Positions 24,630 to 39,809 of a DNA stretch of 64,000 nucleotides are shown here, in pieces (the stretch's first letter is position 1; each line of letters opens with the position of its first letter). This DNA is from Steromphala cineraria (lineage: Eukaryota > Mollusca > Gastropoda > Trochida > Trochidae): contig OU744730.1 of assembly GCA_916613615.1 (NCBI GenBank), positions 34,333,315 through 34,397,314 of the forward strand. Reading direction: 5' to 3'. Below the pieces are notes generated by a model. That model saw only the letters and a program-made list of their open reading frames with translations, was not told the DNA's origin and made no database searches. The position numbers and the translations under genes were made by a program.

Positions 24630-26160
24630 CTTGTACAGTTAATTCAATATGATGCGTTTTGTAAGAGAGAACAATTCTTGTACAGTTTCTTCAATACGAT
24701 GCGTTATTGAAAGAGTGAACAATTCTTGTACAGCTAATTCAATATGATGCGTTATTGAAAGAGTGAACAATTCTTGTACAGTTTCTTCAATATGATGCGT
24801 TATTGTAAGAGAGAACAATTCTTGTACAGTTTCTTCAATATGATGCGTTATTGTAAGAGAGAACAATTCTTGTACAGTTTCTTCAATATGATGCGTTATT
24901 GTAAGAGAGAACACTTCTTGTACAGTTTCTTCAATATGATGCGTTATGGTAAGAGAGAACAATTCTTGTACAGTTTCTTCAATATGATGCGTTATGGTAA
25001 GAGAGAACAATTCTTGTACAGTTTCTTCAAAATGATGCGTTATGGTAGGAGAGAACACTTCTTGTACAGCTAATTCAATATGATGAGTTATGGTAGGAGA
25101 GAACAATTCTTGTACAGCTAATTCAATATGATGAGTTATGGTAGGAGAGAACAATTCTTGTACAGTTTCTTCAATATGATGCGTTATTGTAAGAGAGAAC
25201 ACTTCTTGTACAGTTTCTTCAATATGATGCGTTATGGTAAGAGAGAACAATTCTTGTTCAGTTTCTTCAATATGATGCGTTATGGTAAGAGAGAACAATT
25301 CTTGTTCAGTTTCTTCAATATGATGCGTTGTTGTAAGAGAGTACAATTCATGTACAGTTTCTTCAAAATGATGCGTTATTATAAGAGAGAACAATTCTTG
25401 TACAGTTAATTCAATATGATGCGTTTTGTAAGAGAGAACAATTCTTGTACAGTTTCTTCAATACGATGCGTTATTGAAAGAGTGAACAATTCTTGTACAG
25501 CTAATTCAATATGATGCGTTATTGAAAGAGTGAACAATTCTTGTACAGTTTCTTCAATATGATGCGTTATTGTAAGAGAGAACACTTCTTGTACAGTTTC
25601 TTCAATATGATGCGTTATTGTAAGAGAGAACACTTCTTGTACAGTTTCTTCAATATGATGCGTTATTGTAAGAGAGAACACTTCTTGTACAGTTTCTTCA
25701 ATATGATGCGTTATGGTAAGAGAGAACAATTCTTGTACAGTTTCTTCAATATGATGCGTTATGGTAAGAGAGAACAATTCTTGTACAGTTTCTTCAAAAT
25801 GATGCGTTATGGTAGGAGAGAACACTTCTTGTACAGCTAATTCAATATGATGAGTTATGGTAGGAGAGAACAATTCTTGTACAGCTAATTCAATATGATG
25901 AGTTATGGTAGGAGAGAACAATTCTTGTACAGTTTCTTCAATATGATGCGTTATTGTAAGAGAGAACACTTCTTGTACAGTTTCTTCAATATGATGCGTT
26001 ATGGTAAGAGAGAACAATTCTTGTTCAGTTTCTTCAATATGATGCGTTATGGTAAGAGAGAACAATTCTTGTTCAGTTTCTTCAATATGATGCGTTATTG
26101 TAAGAGAGAACACTTCTTGTACAGTTTCTTCAATATGATGCGTTATTGAAAGAGTGAACA
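24630..26160. repeat. Tandem 767-bp block duplication in the satellite
   Basis: Variant order is repeated with a 767-bp shift (16 monomers minus 1 bp). Both copies contain the shortened monomer gatgcgttttgtaag (near 24651 and 25418), which lacks one base and causes the frameshift between neighbouring minus-strand frames. Both also contain the rare gatgagttatgg doublet. Confidence 0.75.
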
Positions 26161-29100
26161 ATTCTTGTACAGCTAATTCAATATAATGCGTTATTGCAAG
26201 AGAGAACACTTCTTGTACAGTTTCTTCAATATGATGCGTTATTGAAAGAGTGAACAATTCTTGTACAGTTTCTTCAATATGATGCGTTATGGTAAGAGAG
26301 AACAATTCTTGTTCAGTTTCTTCAATATGATGCGTTATGGTAAGAGAGAACAATATTTGTACAGTTTCTTCATTATGATTCGTTATGGTAAGAGAGAACA
26401 CTTCTTGTACAGTTTCTTCAATATGATGCGTTATTGTAAGAGAGAACACTTCTTGTACAGTTTCTTCAATATGATGCGTTATTGTAAGAGAGAACACTTC
26501 TTGTACAGTTTCTTCAATATGATGCGTTATGGTAAGAGAGAACAATTCTTGTACAGTTTCTTCAATATGATGCGTTATGGTAAGAGAGAACAATTCTTGT
26601 ACAGTTTCTTCAATATGATGCGTTATTGTAAGAGAGAACACTTCTTGTACAGTTTCTTCAATATGATGCGTTATGGTAAGAGAGAACAATTCTTGTACAG
26701 TTTCTTCAATATGATGCGTTATGGTAAGAGAGAACAATTCTTGTTCAGTTTCTTCAATATGATGCGTTATGGTAAGAGAGAACAATTCTTGTTCAGTTTC
26801 TTCAATATGATGCGTTATTATAAGAGAGAACACTTCTTGTACAGTTTCTTCAATATGATGCGTTATTGTAAGAGAGAACAATTCTTGTACAGTTTCATCA
26901 ATATGATGCGTTATTATAAGAGAGAACAATTCTTGTACAGCTAATTCAATATGATGCTTTATTGCAAGAGAGAACACTTCTTGTACAGTTTCTTCAATAT
27001 GATGCGTTATGGTAAGAGAGAACACTTCTTGTACAGTTTCTTCCATATGATGCGTTATGGTAAGAGAGAACAATTCTTGTTCACTTTCTTCAATATGATG
27101 CGTTATGGTAGGAGAGAACAATTCTTGTACAGTTTCTTCAATATGATGCGTTATTGTAAGAGAGAACACTTCTTGTACAGTTTTTTCAATATGATGCGCT
27201 ATTGTAAGAGAGTACAATACTTGTACAGTTTCTTCAATATGATGCGTTATTGTAAGAGAGAACAATTCTTGTACAGTTTCTTCAATATGATGCGTTATGG
27301 TAGGAGAGAACAATTCTTGTACTGTTTCTTCAATATGATGCGTTATTGTAAGAGAGAACAATTCTTGTACAGTTTCTTCAATACGATGCGTTATTGAAAG
27401 AGTGAACAATTCTTGTACAGCTAATTCAATATGATGCGTTATGGTAAGAGAGGGCAATTCTTGTACAGTTTCTTCAAAATGATGCGTTATTATAAGAGAG
27501 AACAATTCTTGTACAGAGTCTTCAAAATGATGCGTTATTGTAAGAGAGAACAATTCTTGTACAGTTTCTTCAATATGATGCGTTATTGTAAGAAAGGACA
27601 ATTCTTGTACAGTTTCTTCAAAATGCTGCGTTTTTATAAGAGAGAACAATTCTTGTACAGTTTCTTCAAAATGCTGCGTTTTTATAAGAGAGAACAATTG
27701 TTGTACAGTTTCTTCAAAATGATGCGTTATGGTAAGAGAGAACAATTCTTGTACAGTTTCTTCAATATGATGCGTTATTGTAAGAGAGAACAATTCTTGT
27801 ACAGTTTCTTCAAAATGATGCTTTATTGAAAGAGAGAACAATTCTTGTACTGCTAATTCAATATGATGCGTTATTGTAAGAGAGAACACTTCTTGTACAG
27901 TTTCTTCAATATGATGCTTTATTGCAAGAGAGAACATTTCTTGTACAGTTTCTTCAATATGATGCGTTATGGTAAGAGAGAACACTTCTTGTACAGTTTC
28001 TTCAATATGATGCTTCATTGCAAGAGAGAACACTTCTTGTACAGTTTCTTCAATAATATGCGTTATGGTAGGAGAGAACAATTCTTGTACAGTTTCTTCA
28101 ATATGATGCGTTATTGTAAGAGAGAACAATTCTTGTACAGCTAATTCGATATGATGCGTTATTGTAAGAGAGAACAATTCTTGTACAGTTTCTTCAAAAT
28201 GATGCGTTATGGTAAGAGAGAACAAATCTTGTACAGTTTCTTCAATATGATGCGTTATGGTAAGAGAGAACAATTCTTGTTCAGTTTCTTCAATATGATG
28301 CGTTATTGTAAGAGAGAACAATTCTTGTACAGTTTCTTCAATATGATGCGTTGTTATAAGAGAGAACAATTCTTGTACAGCTAATTCAATATGATGCGTT
28401 ATTGTAAGAGAGAACAATTCTTGTACAGTTTCTTCAATATGATGCGTTGTTATAAGAGAGAACAATTCTTGTACAGCTAATTCAATATGATGCGTTATTG
28501 TAAGAGAGAACACTTCTTGTACAGTTTCTTCAATACGATACGTTATTGAAAGAGTGAACAATTCTTGTACAGTTTCTTCAATATGATGCGTTATGGTAAG
28601 AGAGAACAAATCATGTACAGTTTCTTCAATATGATGCGTTATGGTAAGAGAGAACCATTCTTGTTCAGTTTCTTCAATACGATGCGTTTTGGTAGGTGGG
28701 AACAATTCTTGTACAGCTAGTTCAATATGATGCGTTATGGTAGGAGAGAACAATTCTTGTACAGTTTCTTCAATATGATGCGTTATGGTAAGAGTGAACA
28801 CTTCTTGTACAGTTTCTTCAATATGATGCGTTATGGTAAGAGAGAACAATTCTTGTACAGTTTCTTCCATATGATGCGTTATGGTAAGAGAGAACAATTC
28901 TTGTTCAGTTTCTTCAATATGATTCGTTATGGTAAGAGAGAACACTTCTTGTACAGTTTCTTCAATACGATGCGTTATTGAAAGAGAGAACAATTCTTGT
29001 ACAGTTTCTTCAATACGATGCGTTATTGAAAGAGTGAACAATTCGTGTACAGCTAATTCAATATGATGCGTTATGGTAGGAGAGAACAATTCTTGTACAG

Positions 29101-32100
29101 TTTCTTCAATATGATGCGTTATTGTAAGAGAGAACAATTCTTGTACAGTTTCTTCAATATGATGCGTTATGGTAAGAGAGAACAATTCTTGTACAGTTTC
29201 TTCAAAATGATGCGTTATGGTAGGAGAGAACACTTCTTGTGCAGTTTCTTCAATATGATGCGTTATGGTAAGAGAGAACAATTCTTGTACAGTTTCTTCA
29301 ATACGATGCGTTATTGAAAGAGTGAACAATTCGTGTACAGCTAATTCAATATGATGCGTTATGGTAGGAGAGAACAATTCTTGTACAGTTTCTTCAATAT
29401 GATTCGTTATGGTAGGAGAGAACACTTCTTGTACAGTTTCTTCAATATGATGCGTTATGGTAAGAGAGAACAATTCTTGTACAGTTTCTTCAATATGATG
29501 CGTTATGGTAGGAGAGAACAATTCTTGTACAGTTTCTTCAATACGATGCGTTATTGAAAGAGTGAACAATTCGTGTACAGCTAATTCAATATGATGCGTT
29601 ATGGTAGGAGAGAACAATTCTTGTACAGTTTCTTCAATATGATGCGTTATTGTAAGAGAGAACAATTCTTGTACAGTTTCTTCAATATGATGCGTTATTG
29701 TAAGAGAGAACAATTCTTGTTCAGTTTCTTCAATATGATGCGTTATGGTAAGAGAGAACACTTCTTGTACAGTTTCTTCAATACGATGCGTTATTGAAAG
29801 AGTGAACAATTCTTGTACAGCTAATTCAATATGATGCGTTATGGTAGGAGAGAACAATTCTTGTACAGTTTCTTCAATATGATGCGTTATTGTAAGAGAG
29901 AACAATTCTTGTACAGTTTCTTCAATATGATTCGTTATGGTAAGAGAGAACAATTCTTGTACAGTTTCTTCAATACGATGCGTTATTGAAAGAGTGAACA
30001 ATTCGTGTACAGCTAATTCAATATGATGCGTTATGGTAGGAGAGAACAATTCTTGTACTGCTAATTCAATATGATGCTTTATTGTAAGAGAGAACAATTC
30101 TTGTACAGTTTCTTCAATATGATGCGTTATTGTAAGAGAGAACACTTCTTGTACAGTTTCTTCAATATGATGCGTTATGGTAAGAGAGAACAATTCTTGT
30201 ACAGTTTCTTCAATATGATGCGTTATGTTAAGAGAGAACAATTCTTGTACAGTTTCTTCAATATGATGCGTTATTGTAAGAGAGAACAATTCTTGTACAG
30301 TTTCTTCAAAATGATGCGTTATGGTAGGAGAGAACACTTCTTGTACAGTTTCTTCAATACGATGCGTTATTGAAAGAGGGAACAATTCTTGTACAGCTAA
30401 TTCAATATGATGCGTTATGGTAGGAGAGAACAATTCTTGTACAGTTTCTTCAATATGATGCGTTATTGTAGGAGAGAACAATTCTTGTACAGTTTCTTCA
30501 AAATGATGCGTTATTGTAAGAGAGTACAATTCTTGTACAGTTTCTTCAAAATGATGCGTTATTATAAGAGAGAACAATTCTTGTACAGTTAATTCAATAT
30601 GATGCGTTTTGTAAGAGAGAACAATTCTTGTACAGTTTCTTCAATGCGATGCGTTATTGAAAGAGTGAACAATTCTTGTACAGCTAATTCAATATGATGC
30701 GTTATGGTAGGAGAGAACAATTCTTGTACAGTTTCTTCAATATGATGCGTTATGGTAAATGAGAACACTTCTTGTACAGCTTATTCAATATGATGCGTTA
30801 TGGTAGGAGAGAACACTTCTTGTACAGTTTCTTCAATATGATGCGTTATTGTAAGAGAGAACAATTCTTGTACAGTTTCTTCAATATGATGCGTTATGGT
30901 AAGAGAGAACAATTCTTGTACAGTTTCTTCAATATGATGCTTTATTGCAAGAGAGAACACTTCTTGTACAGTTTCTTCAATACGATGCGTTATTATAAGA
31001 GAGAACAATTCTTGTACAGCTAATTCAATATGATGCTTTATTGCAAGAGAGAACACTTCTTGTACAGTTTCTTCAATATGATGCGTTATGGTAAGAGAGA
31101 ACAATTCTTGTTCAGTTTCTTCAATATGATGCGTTATTATAAGAGAGAACAATTCTTGTACAGTTTCTTCAATATGATGCGTTATTGTAAGAGAGAACAA
31201 TTCTTGTACAGTTTCATCAATATGATGCGTTATGGTAAGAGAGAACAATTCTTGTTCAGTTTCTTCAATATGATGCGTTATTATAAGAGAGAACACTTCT
31301 TGTACAGTTTCTTCAATATGATGCGTTATTATAAGAGAGAACAATTCTTGTACAGCTAATTCAATATGATGCTTTATTGCAAGAGAGAACACTTCTTGTA
31401 CAGTTTCTTCAATATGATGCGTTATGGTAAGAGAGAACAATTCTTGTACAGTTTCTTCAATACGATGCGTTATTGAAAGAGTGAACAATTCTTGTACAGC
31501 TAATTCAATATGATGCGTTATTGTAAGAGAGAACAATTCTTGTTCAGTTTCTTCAATATGATGCGTTATTATAAGAGAGAACACTTCTTGTACAGTTTCT
31601 TCAATATGATGCGTTATGGTAAGAGAGAACAATTCTTGTACAGTTTCTCCAATATGATGAGTTATGGTAAGAGAGAACAATTCTTGTTCAGTTTCTTCAA
31701 TATGATGCGTTATGGTAAGAGAGAACAATTCTTGTTCAGTTTCTTCAATATGATGCGTTATTGCAAGAGAGAACACTTCTTGTACAGTTTCTTCAATATG
31801 ATGCGTTATTATAAGAGAGAACAAATCTTGTACAGTTTCTTCAATATGATGCGTTATTGTAAGAGAGAACAATTCTTGTACAGTTTCTTCAATATGATGC
31901 GTTATTGTAAGAGAGAACAATTCTTGTACAGTTTCTTCAATACGATGCGTTATGGTAAGAGAGAACAATTCTTGTTCAGTTTCTTCAATATGATGCGTTA
32001 TGGTAAGAGAGAACAATTCTTGTTCAGTTTCTTCAATATGATGCGTTATTATAAGAGAGAACACTTCTTGTACAGTTTCTTCAATATGATGCTTTATTGT

Positions 32101-32159
32101 AAGAGAGAACAATTCTTGTACAGTTTCATCAATATGATGCGTTATTATAAGAGAGAGCA

Positions 32160-34390
32160 ATTCTTGTACAGCTAATTCAATATGATGCTTTATTGCAAGA
32201 GAGAACACTTCTTGTACAGTTTCTTCAATATGATGCGTTATGGTAAGAGAGAACACTTCTTGTACAGTTTCTTCCATATGATGCGTTATGGTAAGAGAGA
32301 ACAATTCTTGTTCACTTTCTTCAATATGATGCGTTATGGTAGGAGAGAACAATTCTTGTACAGTTTCTTCAATATGATGCGTTATGGTAAGAGAGAACAC
32401 TTCTTGTACAGTTTCTTCAATATGATGCGTTATGGTAAGAGAGAACAATTCTTGTACAGTTTCTTCAATATGATGCGTTATGTTAAGAGAGAACACTTCT
32501 TGTACAGTTTCTTCAATATGAGGCGTTATTGTAAGAGAGAACACTTCTTGTACAGTTTCTTCAATATGATGCGTTATTGTAAGAGAGAACAATTCTTGTA
32601 CAGTTTCTTCAATACGATGCGTTATTGAAAGAGTGAACAATTCTTGTACAGCTAATTCAATATGATGCGTTATGGTAAGCGAGGGCAATTCTTGTACAGT
32701 TTCTTCAAAATGATGCGTTATTATAAGAGAGAACAATTCTTGTTCAGTTTCTTCAAAATGATGCGTTATTGTAAGAGAGAACACTTCTTGTACAGTTTCT
32801 TCAAAATGATGCGCTATTGTAAGAGAGTACAATACTTGTACAGTTTCTTCAATATGATGCGTTATGGTAGGAGAGAACAATTCTTGTACAGCTAATTCAA
32901 TATGATGCGTTATTGCAAGAGAGAACAATTCTTGTTCACTTTCTTCAATATGATGCGTTATGGTAGGAGAGAACAATTCTTGTACAGTTTCTTCAATATG
33001 ATGCGTTATGGTAAGAGAGAACAATTCTTGTTCAGTTTCTTCAATATGATGCGTTATGGTAAGAGAGAACAATTCTTGTTCAGTTTCTTCAATATGATGC
33101 GTTATGGTAAGAGAGAACAATTCTTGTTCAGTTTCTTCAATATGATGCGTTATTGCAAGAGAGAACACTTCTTGTACAGTTTCTTCAATATGATGCGTTA
33201 TTATAAGAGAGAACACTTCTTGTACAGTTTCTTCAATATGATGCGTTATTGTAAGAGAGAACAATTCTTGTACAGTTTCTTCAATACGATGCGTTATTGA
33301 AAGAGTGAACAATTCTTGTACAGTTTCTACAATATGATGCGTTATTGTAAGAGAGAACAATTCTTGTACAGTTTCTTCAATATGATGCGTTATTGTAAGA
33401 GAGAACAATTCTTGTACAGTTTCTTCAACACGATGCGTTATGGTAAGAGAGAACAATTCTTGTTCAGTTTCTTCAATATGATGCGTTATGGTAAGAGAGA
33501 ACAATTCTTGTTCAGTTTCTTCAATATGATGCGTTATTATAAGAGAGAACACTTCTTGTACAGTTTCTTCAATATGATGCGTTATTGTAAGAGAGAACAA
33601 TTCTTGTACAGTTTCATCAATATGATGCGTTATTATAAGAGAGAGCAATTCTTGTACAGCTAATTCAATATGATGCTTTATTGCAAGAGAGAACACTTCT
33701 TGTACAGTTTCTTCAATATGATGCGTTATGGTAAGAGAGAACACTTCTTGTACAGTTTCTTCCATATGATGCGTTATGGTAAGAGAGAACAATTCTTGTT
33801 CACTTTCTTCAATATGATGCGTTATGGTAGGAGAGAACAATTCTTGTACAGTTTCTTCAATATGATGCGTTATGGTAAGAGAGAACACTTCTTGTACAGT
33901 TTCTTCAATATGATGCGTTATGGTAAGAGAGAACAATTCTTGTACAGTTTCTTCAATATGATGCGTTATGTTAAGAGAGAACACTTCTTGTACAGTTTCT
34001 TCAATATGAGGCGTTATTGTAAGAGAGAACACTTCTTGTACAGTTTCTTCAATATGATGCGTTATTGTAAGAGAGAACAATTCTTGTACAGTTTCTTCAA
34101 TACGATGCGTTATTGAAAGAGTGAACAATTCTTGTACAGCTAATTCAATATGATGCGTTATGGTAAGCGAGGGCAATTCTTGTACAGTTTCTTCAAAATG
34201 ATGCGTTATTATAAGAGAGAACAATTCTTGTTCAGTTTCTTCAAAATGATGCGTTATTGTAAGAGAGAACACTTCTTGTACAGTTTCTTCAAAATGATGC
34301 GCTATTGTAAGAGAGTACAATACTTGTACAGTTTCTTCAATATGATGCGTTATGGTAGGAGAGAACAATTCTTGTACAGCTAATTCAATA
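32160..34390. repeat. 1488-bp block duplication in the satellite (31 monomers)
   Basis: The ordered variants at about 32160-32900 recur at 33648-34388, including the distinctive ttcccatatg-type monomer, gaggcgttattg, gtaagcgagggc and gcgctattgtaagagagtac. The two plus-strand translations are identical over about 148 residues. Near identity implies recent duplication or homogenisation. Confidence 0.8.
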
Positions 34391-34821
34391 TGATGCCTTA
34401 TTGCAAGAGAGAACAATTCTTGTTCACTTTCTTCAATATGATGCGTTATGGTAGGAGAGAACAATTCTTGTACAGTTTCTTCAATATGATACGTTATGGT
34501 AAGAGAGAACACTTCTTGTACAGTTTCTTCAATATGATGCGTTATTGTAAGAGAGAACACTTCTTGTACAGTTTCTTCAATATGAGGCGTTATTGTAAGA
34601 AAGGACAATTCTTGTACAGTTTCTTCAAAATGCTGCGTTTTTATAAGAGAGAACAATTCTTGTTCAGTTTCTTCAAAATGATGCGTTATTGTAAGAGAGA
34701 ACACTTCTTGTACAGTTTCTTCAAAATGATGCGCTATTGTAAGAGAGTACAATACTTGTACAGTTTCTTCAATATGATGCGTTATGGTAGGAGAGAACAA
34801 TTCTTGTACAGCTAATTCAAT

Positions 34822-37400
34822 ATGATGCGTTATTGCAAGAGAGAACAATTCTTGTTCACTTTCTTCAATATGATGCGTTATGGTAGGAGAGAACAATTCT
34901 TGTACAGTTTCTTCAATATGATGCGTTATGGTAAGAGAGAACACTTCTTGTACAGTTTCTTCAATATGATGCGTTATTGTAAGAGAGAACAATTCTTGTA
35001 CAGTTTCTTCAATATGAGGCGTTATTGTAAGAGAGAACACTTCTTGTACAGTTTCTTCAATATGATGCGCTATTGTAAGAGAGTACAATACTTGTACAGT
35101 TTCTTCAATATGAGGCGTTATTGTAAGAGAGAACACTTCTTGTACAGTTTCTTCAATATGATGCGCTATTGTAAGAGAGTACAATACTTGTACAGTTTCT
35201 TCAATATGATGCGTTATTGTAAGAGAGAACAATTCTTGTACAGTTTCTTCAATATGATGCGTTATGGTAGGAGAGAACAATTCTTGTACAGTTTCTTCAA
35301 TATGATGCGTTATTGTAAGAGAGAACAATTCTTGTACAGTTTCTTCAATACGATGCGTTATTGAAAGAGTGAACAATTCTTGTACAGCTAATTCAATATG
35401 ATGCGTTATGGTAAGCGAGGGCAATTCTTGTACAGTTTCTTCAAAATGATGCGTTATTATAAGAGAGAACAATTCTTGTACAGTTTCTTCAAAATGATGC
35501 GTTATTGTAAGAGAGAACACTTCTTGTACAGTTTCTTCAATATGATGCGTTATTGTAAGAAAGGACAATTCTTGTACAGTTTCTTCAAAATGCTGCGTTT
35601 TTATAAGAGAGAACAATTCTTGTACAGTTTCTTCAAAATGATGCGTTATTGTAAGAGAGAACACTTCTTGTACAGTTTCTTCAATATGATGCGTTATTGC
35701 AAGAGAGAACAATTCTTGTACAGTTTCTTCAATATGATGCGTTATTGTAAGAGAGAACAATTCTTGTACAGTTTCTTCAATATGATGCGTTATGGTAGGA
35801 GAGAACAATTCTTGTACAGCTAATTCAATATGATGCGTTATTGCAAGAGAGAACAATTCTTGTTCACTTTCTTCAATATGATGCGTTATGGTAGGAGAGA
35901 ACAATTCTTGTACAGTTTCTTCAAAATGATGCGTTATGGTAAGAGAGAACAATTCTTGTTCAGTTTCTTCAATATGATGCGTTATGGTAAGAGAGAACAA
36001 TTCTTGTTCAGTTTCTTCAATATGATGCGTTATGGTAAGAGAGAACAATTCTTGTTCAGTTTCTTCAATATGATGCGTTATTGCAAGAGAGAACACTTCT
36101 TGTACAGTTTCTTCAATATGATGCGTTATTGTAAGAGAGAACACTTCTTGTACAGTTTCTTCAATATGAGGCGTTATTGTAAGAAAGGACAATTCTTGTA
36201 CAGTTTCTTCAAAATGCTGCGTTTTTATAAGAGAGAACAATTCTTGTTCAGTTTCTTCAAAATGATGCGTTATTGTAAGAGAGAACACTTCTTGTACAGT
36301 TTCTTCAAAATGATGCGCTATTGTAAGAGAGTACAATACTTGTACAGTTTCTTCAATATGATGCGTTATGGTAGGAGAGAACAATTCTTGTACAGCTAAT
36401 TCAATATGATGCGTTATTGCAAGAGAGAACAATTCTTGTTCACTTTCTTCAATATGATGCGTTATGGTAGGAGAGAACAATTCTTGTACAGTTTCTTCAA
36501 AATGATGCGTTATGGTAAGAGAGAACAATTCTTGTACAGTTTCTTCAAAATGATGCGTTATTGTAAGAGAGAACAATTCTTGTACAGTTTCTTCAATATG
36601 AGGCGTTATTGTAAGAGAGAACACTTCTTGTACAGTTTCTTCAATATGATGCGCTATTGTAAGAGAGTACAATACTTGTACAGTTTCTTCAATATGAGGC
36701 GTTATTGTAAGAGAGAACACTTCTTGTACAGTTTCTTCAATATGATGCGCTATTGTAAGAGAGTACAATACTTGTACAGTTTCTTCAATATGATGCGTTA
36801 TTGTAAGAGAGAACAATTCTTGTACAGTTTCTTCAATATGATGCGTTATGGTAGGAGAGAACAATTCTTGTACAGTTTCTTCAATATGATGCGTTATTGT
36901 AAGAGAGAACAATTCTTGTACAGTTTCTTCAATACGATGCGTTATTGAAAGAGTGAACAATTCTTGTACAGCTAATTCAATATGATGCGTTATGGTAAGC
37001 GAGGGCAATTCTTGTACAGTTTCTTCAAAATGATGCGTTATTATAAGAGAGAACAATTCTTGTACAGTTTCTTCAAAATGATGCGTTATTGTAAGAGAGA
37101 ACACTTCTTGTACAGTTTCTTCAATATGATGCGTTATTGTAAGAAAGGACAATTCTTGTACAGTTTCTTCAAAATGCTGCGTTTTTATAAGAGAGAACAA
37201 TTCTTGTACAGTTTCTTCAAAATGATGCGTTATTGTAAGAGAGAACACTTCTTGTACAGTTTCTTCAATATGATGCGTTATTGCAAGAGAGAACAATTCT
37301 TGTACAGTTTCTTCAATATGATGCGTTATTGTAAGAGAGAACAATTCTTGTACAGTTTCTTCAATATGATGCGTTATTGTAAGAAAGGACAATTCTTGTA
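34822..37400. repeat. 1584-bp block duplication in the satellite (33 monomers)
   Basis: Blocks starting at 34822 and 35398 recur at 36406 and 36982, a shift of 1584 bp, with the same order of rare variants (gcgctattg, gaggcg, gtaagaaaggac, gcgtttttataag). An additional partial copy of the same order is seen around 35830-36400. Confidence 0.7.
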
Positions 37401-39809
37401 CAGTTTCTTCAAAATGCTGCGTTTTTATAAGAGAGAACAATTCTTGTACATTTTCTTCAATATGATGCGTTATTATAAGAGAGAACAATTCTTGTACAGT
37501 TTCTTCAAAATGATGCGTTATTATAAGAGAGAACACTTCTTGTACAGTTTCTTCAATAAGGGCGTTATTGTAAGAGAGAACAATTGTTGTACAGTTTCTT
37601 CAAAATGATGCGTTATGGTAAGAGAGAACTATTCTTGTACAGTTTCTTCAATATGATGCGTTATTGTAAGAGAGAACAATTCTTGTACAGTTTCTTCAAA
37701 ATGATGCTTTATTGAAAGAGAGAACAATTCTTGTACTGCTAATTCAATATGATGCGTTATTGTAAGAGAGAACAATTCTTGTACAGTTTCTTCAATATGA
37801 TGCTTTATTGCAAGAGAGAACACTTCTTGTACAGTTTCTTCAAAATGATGCGTTATTGTAAGAGAGAACACTTCTTGTACAGTTTCTTCAATATGATGCG
37901 TTATTGTAAGAAAGGACAATTCTTGTACAGTTTCTTCAAAATGCTGCGTTTTTATAAGAGAGAACAATTCTTGTACAGTTTCTTCAAAATGATGCGTTAT
38001 TGTAAGAGAGAACACTTCTTGTACAGTTTCTTCAATATGATGCGTTATTGCAAGAGAGAACAATTCTTGTACAGTTTCTTCAATATGATGCGTTATTGTA
38101 AGAGAGAACAATTCTTGTACAGTTTCTTCAATATGATGCGTTATTATAAGAGAGAACAATTCTTGTACAGTTTCTTCAATACGATGCGTTATTATAAGAG
38201 TGAACAATTCTTGTACAGTTTCTTCAATACGATGCGTTATGGTAAGAGAGAACCATTCTTGTTCAGTTTCTTCAAAATGATGCGTTATGGTAAGAGAGAA
38301 CAAATCTTGTACAGTTTCTTCAATATGATGCGTTATGGTAAGAGAGAACAATTCTTGTTCAGTTTCTTCAATATGATGCGTTATTGTAAGAGAGAACAAT
38401 TCTTGTACAGTTTCTTCAATATGATGCGTTATGGTAAGAGAGAACAATTCTTGTACAGTTTCTTCAATATGATGCGTTATGGTAAGAGAGAACAATTCTT
38501 GTTCAGTTTCTTCAATATGATTCGTTATGGTAAGAGAGAACACTTCTTGTACAGTTTCTTCAAAATGATGCGTTATGGTAGGAGAGAACACTTCTTGTAC
38601 AGTTTCTTCCATATGATGCGTTATGGTAAGAGAGAACAATTCTTGTTCAGTTTCTTCAATATGATGCGTTATGGTAAGAGAGAACACTTCTTGTACAGTT
38701 TCTTCAAAATGATGCGTTATTGAAAGAGTGAACAATTCTTGTACAGCTAATTCAATATGATGCGTTATGGTAGGAGAGAACAATTCTTGTACAGTTTCTT
38801 CAATATGATGCGTTATTGTAAGAGAGAACAATTCTTGTACAGTTTCTCCAATATGATGAGTTATGGTAAGAGAGAACAATTCTTGTACAGTTTCTTCAAA
38901 ATGATGCGTTATTGTAAGAGAGGACAATTCTTGTACAGTTTCTTCAAAATGATGCGTTATTGTAAGAGAGAACACTTCTTGTACAGTTTCTTCAAAATGA
39001 TGCGTTATGGTAAGAGAGAACAATTCTTGTACAGTTTCTTCAAAATGATGCGTTATTGTAAGAGAGAACAATTCTTGTACAGTTTCTTCAATACAATGCG
39101 TTATTGTAAGAGAGAACAATTCTTGTACAGTTTCTTCAATACGATGCGTTATTGAAAGAGTGAACAATTCTTGTACAGCTAATTCAATATGATGCGTTAT
39201 GGTAGGAGAGAACAATTCTTGTACAGTTTCTTCAATATGATGCGTTATGGTAGGAGAGAACAATTCTTGTACAGTTTCTTCAAAATGATGCGTTATTGTA
39301 AGAGAGGACAATTCTTGTACAGTTTCTTCAATATGATGCGTTATTGTAAGAGAGAACAATTCTTGTACAGTTTCTTCAAAATGATGCGTTATTGTAAGAG
39401 AGGACAATTCTTGTACAGTTTCTTCAAAATATTGCGTTATTATAAGAGAGAACAATTCTTGTACAGTTTCTTCAAAATATTGCGTTATTATAAGAGAGAA
39501 CAATTCTTGTACAGTTTCTTCAAAATGATGCGTTATTGGAAGAGAGAACAATTCTTGTACAGTTTCTTCAAAATGATGCGTTATGGAAAGAGAGATCAAT
39601 TCTTGTACAGTTTCTTCAAAATGATGCGTTATTGTAAGAGAGAACAATTCTTGTACAGTTTCTTCAAAATGATGCGTTATTGTAAGAGAGAACAATTCTT
39701 GTACAGTTTCTTCAAAATGATGCGTTATTGTAAGAGAGAACAATTCTTGTACAGTTTCTTCAATACGATGCGTTATTGAAAGAGTGAACAATTCTTGTAC
39801 AGCTAATTC

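Noticed and set aside
30781..37536. A 2251-codon minus-strand frame as a giant repetitive protein gene
   Set aside because: It is the 48-bp satellite translated; no start context, non-repeat domain, introns or purifying pattern is visible. Kept only as a finding to test.
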